Source: CAYMRB01 sp964392615
GTDB taxonomy: Bacteria > Planctomycetota > UBA8108
Direction: 5' to 3'
Assembly (NCBI GenBank): GCA_964392615.1
Contig: CAYMRB010000423.1
Location: 1-8,711, forward strand
DNA: 8,711 bases
In this document: one piece after another, positions 6,152 to 8,711 of the stretch
Layout of the letters: every line of letters begins with the position of its first letter
Position numbering within the stretch: position 1 is the stretch's first letter
Made by a program: the position numbers and the translations under genes
The notes under the pieces: generated by a model
Database searches by the model: none
Seen by the model: the letters and a program-made list of their open reading frames with translations, nothing else
What the model was told of the DNA's origin: nothing

Positions 6152-8711
6152 ATGCGAATCGATCCATCGTCCGGGGGTCGCCGACTCCTGTTTCTACGTC
6201 CCGCGTCCATCGCCGCAGCGCTGACCTGCGTCGCGCTGGCGCTCGCGGTCGGCTGTCGGCACGAAACCTCCTCCTCTCCTGCGACCAGCACGGCCCTCGA
6301 GCCCGTACCGCTCGGCTCGACCATCAAGACGATGGAGGAGGTCGAGACCCTGAGCGAGATCGTCGCGAACCGGCTGATCGAGTTCTCGGATCACGTCCGC
6401 AAACGAGACTTCGCGAGCGCCGCGAAGTACCTGACCCCCGACTTCCGCGGCACGAGCTTCACCGCTTTCGGCCCGGGGAAGATCGAGGGAACCCCCGAGA
6501 GCTTGGCTCTCGGCGTCACCAAGCACAGCTTCCAGGGCGAAGGCGAGGGCGCGTCCGGTGTCGACCGGGCCGCCTTCGTCGCGTCGCTCGAGACGACGTT
6601 CGCTCCACTCGAGTCGATCGACTACGTGTTCTTCAAGACGCGTGGCGCCGAATTCGAGGCCGACAAGTCCCGCGCGCTGCTCCGCATGACGACACAAGTC
6701 ATCGGCAACAGCGCGTCCGGTCCCTACGCGCTCTACGCGTGGGCGCACGCGGAAGTCGTCCGTCGCGCGCCGGCGAGCGAGGGATCGGCGAGCGCCGGGG
6801 GGAGCGCGGAGCCGATGTGGACTCTGCGCCGCTTCATCATCGATCGCATGCAGACGATGACGCGGCCCGCGCCGATCTTCACCGAGGTCGCGACCGCCGC
6901 CGGCGTCGCCAGCCGGGGCCCGCGCCTCGGCACGCCGGGCAACGACAAGTTCTATTGGCGTGGCGCGATCTCCGACGATGTCGACGGCGACGGGCTCTTC
7001 GACGTGTTCACGTCGACGAGCACGCGCGTGTGGCTCTATCGCAACCGCGGCGACGGGACGTTCGAGGACATCACCGAGCGCTCGGGAATCGACGCGCCTC
7101 CCGGCGTGACCGGACCGCTGTTTCTCGACTGGGACCGCGACGGTCACCTCGACCTCTTCCTCGGCTACGTCGGCTGGAAGGTCGACGGGGTGCCGCACGG
7201 CGAGGCGCTTCGCCTCTACCGCGGCGACGGCAAGGGCGGCTTCACCGATGTGACCGAGGCGGCCGGTATCGCCGACACGTACATCAACGCGTTCAGCACG
7301 TGCGCTGCGGACGTCGACAACGACGGCTTCCTCGACATCTTCGTGTGCAACTACCACCGCCTCGACGCGGTGTATCCGAACTCGTGGTACCGCGCGACGA
7401 ATGGCAGTCCGAACCTGCTGCTGCACAACCAGGGCGGCAAGCGGTTCGTCGACATCGCCGCACAGGCCGGCCTCGCCGGTCAGGATTGGTCCTATGCGGC
7501 CACGTTTGCCGACTTCGACGCGGACGGCGACCAGGATCTCTACGTCGCGAACGACTACGGCGACAACGGCCTGTTCGTGAACCAGGGCGGGTTGACGTTC
7601 GTGGACGAAGCGGCGAAGCGCGGCGTTCTCGACACGGGAAACGGCATGGGCGCGACGTGGGGCGATCTCGACAACGACGGTCGGCTCGACCTCTACGTGT
7701 CGAACATGTCGTCCTCGGCGGGCAACCGCATCCTGAAGCGATTCTCGTCGCCCGCCAAGCCGGCGGAGGGCAGTCGCCCGGCCGGCGGCGGCAAGCCGGG
7801 CATCTCGGACGCCGAGGAGGTCCTGCTGAAGCTCGCGGCCGGCAACACGATCTTCCGCCAGACGAAGGACGGCACGTTCGAGAAGATGCCGAAGTCGAAC
7901 GGGGGCGTCGGCGCGTCGTGGGCTTGGAGCCCGGCGCTTCTCGACATCGACCTCGACGGTCTGCTCGACGTCTACGTCGCCAACGGCTTCATCTCCGGCG
8001 ACTCGCTCAAGGACACGTGAAGCACCTACTGGCGCCACGTGGTGGCGTCTTCGATCGGTGACAGCACGGAGGACAAGGCGAAGACAGTGGTGGAGAAGGC
8101 GGCGATCGCGATCGAGCGTCCCGGCAGCGACCGCTACCAGAACACCCACATGGCGGAGATCTTCCAGCAGGGGCTCTCCTTCAGCGGCTTCGAGCGCAAT
8201 AAGGTGTTCTTCGGCCGTGGGGATCTGAAGTACCTCGATCTGTCGGACGTCTCGGGCGCGGACTCGAAGGGCGACTGCCGTGCGGCCGTGGTGGCCGACT
8301 TCGACGACGATGGCGATCCGGACCTGTTCGTCAACGCGATCCAGCGCGAGCAGCACTTGCTCTACCGCAACGACGTCGGTGCGGGAGGGGGCAACGGATT
8401 CGTCGAGGTTCGGCTGCGCGCGACTTCCGGCCACCCGGCCGCGATCGGCGCGACCGTCGTCGTCTCGCGCGGCGAGGCGTCGCAGGCGCAGGCGCTCATG
8501 TGCGGCTCCGGCTTCGAGTCGCAGAGCGCGCCGCAGCTCATGTTCGGCCTCGGCAGCGACGCGGACGCTCGCGTCACGGTCCGTTGGCCCGGCGGCAAGG
8601 TCGAGGAGTTCGGCACCGTCGCGGCGGGCAGTCGCGTCGTTCTCGTCGAGGGAAGCGGCAAGCCGCAGCCGCGGGAAGCGAAGACGTTCCGCTTCCGCGA
8701 TCCGCTGCCGC
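6152..8711 (+). CDS. CRTAC1 / ASPIC-UnbV lipoprotein, in-frame TGA at codon 623, 3' end cut
   Basis: 853 codons are visible and the frame runs off the right edge. The ATG at 6152 has AGGAG 6 bases upstream and begins a lipoprotein-like signal: RR at 10-11, a hydrophobic stretch about 18-33, and C35 after AVG, so export and lipid attachment are likely. Residues about 58-237 look like an NTF2-like domain. From about 240 a CRTAC1-type repeat region follows, with seven DxDxDG calcium motifs starting at D276, D326, D387, D454, D505, D598 and D716. An ASPIC/UnbV domain spans about 748-833 (AIGATVVV, CGSGFESQ, FGLG, VRWPGGK). Codon 623 is TGA (8018-8020) between KDT and STYWRHVV. The frame continues unchanged for 230 codons with intact motifs and similar codon use, so the protein is either read through as selenocysteine or broken by one mutation. 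The neighbouring epimerase and dehydrogenase genes both end in TGA, so TGA is a stop in this genome. The exact function of such proteins is unknown; surface binding or scaffolding is a guess. Confidence 0.85.
8018..8060 (+). promoter_or_regulatory. Candidate selenocysteine recoding site: in-frame TGA plus SECIS-like hairpin
   Basis: The TGA at 8018-8020 is followed after 10 bases by GGCGCCAC (8031-8038), loop GTG (8039-8041) and GTGGCGTC (8042-8049), which form 8 pairs with one G-U. The loop lies 18 bases after the TGA and starts with G-U. In known bacterial SECIS elements the hairpin begins about 11 nt after UGA, and the apical loop carries a G in its first positions, often GU. An outer CACC (8023-8026) / GGTG (8057-8060) stem is also possible. 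The 3-base loop is small, and I see no clear bulged U like that of E. coli fdhF. The hairpin is coding sequence (WRHVVA), so part of it may reflect GC-rich codons. Confidence 0.5.

Noticed and set aside
8018..8020. TGA read as tryptophan or glycine through an alternative genetic code
   Set aside because: Two complete genes in the window end in TGA at natural C-termini, and no other in-frame TGA occurs.
7960..8060. Frameshift at the interruption of the lipoprotein gene
   Set aside because: The homologous sequence continues in exactly the same frame after the TGA, so no base was gained or lost.
6194..8434. 746-codon open frame on the minus strand opposite the lipoprotein gene
   Set aside because: It has no domain I recognise and a composition of the mirror-frame type; the plus strand carries clear CRTAC1 and ASPIC/UnbV motifs.
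1..8711. CRISPR array, transposase, tRNA or phage genes
   Set aside because: No spaced direct repeats, no terminal repeats with a transposase, and no cloverleaf or phage-type gene were seen.

Overview
This is a GC-rich bacterial window with five protein genes: three on the plus strand in two blocks, one on the minus strand, and one more plus-strand gene at the right end. It has no rRNA, tRNA, CRISPR array or insertion sequence that I can see. The protein content suggests an environmental, large-genome bacterium. An exported CehA/McbA-type hydrolase and a very large calcium-motif lipoprotein of the CRTAC1 / ASPIC-UnbV type are typical of Planctomycetota and also occur in Acidobacteriota, Verrucomicrobiota and Myxococcota. 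Planctomycetota is my best guess, but it is an inference from gene content only.

Layout. (1) 1-1107, plus: the C-terminal two thirds of glucose-6-phosphate isomerase, cut by the left edge. (2) 1116-1136: a hairpin between convergent genes. (3) 1126-3879, minus: a 917-residue exported hydrolase with an EF-hand near its N-terminus and a PHP-like CehA/McbA metal centre in its second half. (4) 3880-4038: a divergent intergenic region with an exact 9-bp inverted repeat and a promoter candidate that would make the next gene leaderless. (5) 4039-4755 and 4772-5848, plus: a two-gene operon of an AlsE-like ketose-6-phosphate 3-epimerase and a GatD-like zinc polyol-phosphate dehydrogenase. (6) 5849-6151: a 303-base gap with a promoter-like -10, several possible RNA stems and a small hairpin at the ribosome-binding site. 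(7) 6152-8711, plus: a predicted lipoprotein with an NTF2-like domain, a CRTAC1-type repeat region and a C-terminal ASPIC/UnbV domain, cut by the right edge.

The most interesting signal is inside the last gene. Codon 623 is TGA (8018-8020), yet the same frame continues open for at least 230 more codons. These encode the seventh calcium motif and a complete, well-preserved ASPIC/UnbV domain. Starting 10 nt after the TGA is an 8-bp hairpin with a GUG apical loop, which matches the position expected of a bacterial SECIS element. The gene is therefore a candidate selenoprotein of a family not usually listed as containing selenocysteine. A recent nonsense mutation or a sequencing error is the main alternative.

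Metabolically, the epimerase and dehydrogenase look like a pathway that oxidises a sugar-alcohol phosphate to a ketose 6-phosphate and epimerises it towards fructose 6-phosphate, which glucose-6-phosphate isomerase would take up. The two large exported proteins have no obvious role in that pathway.
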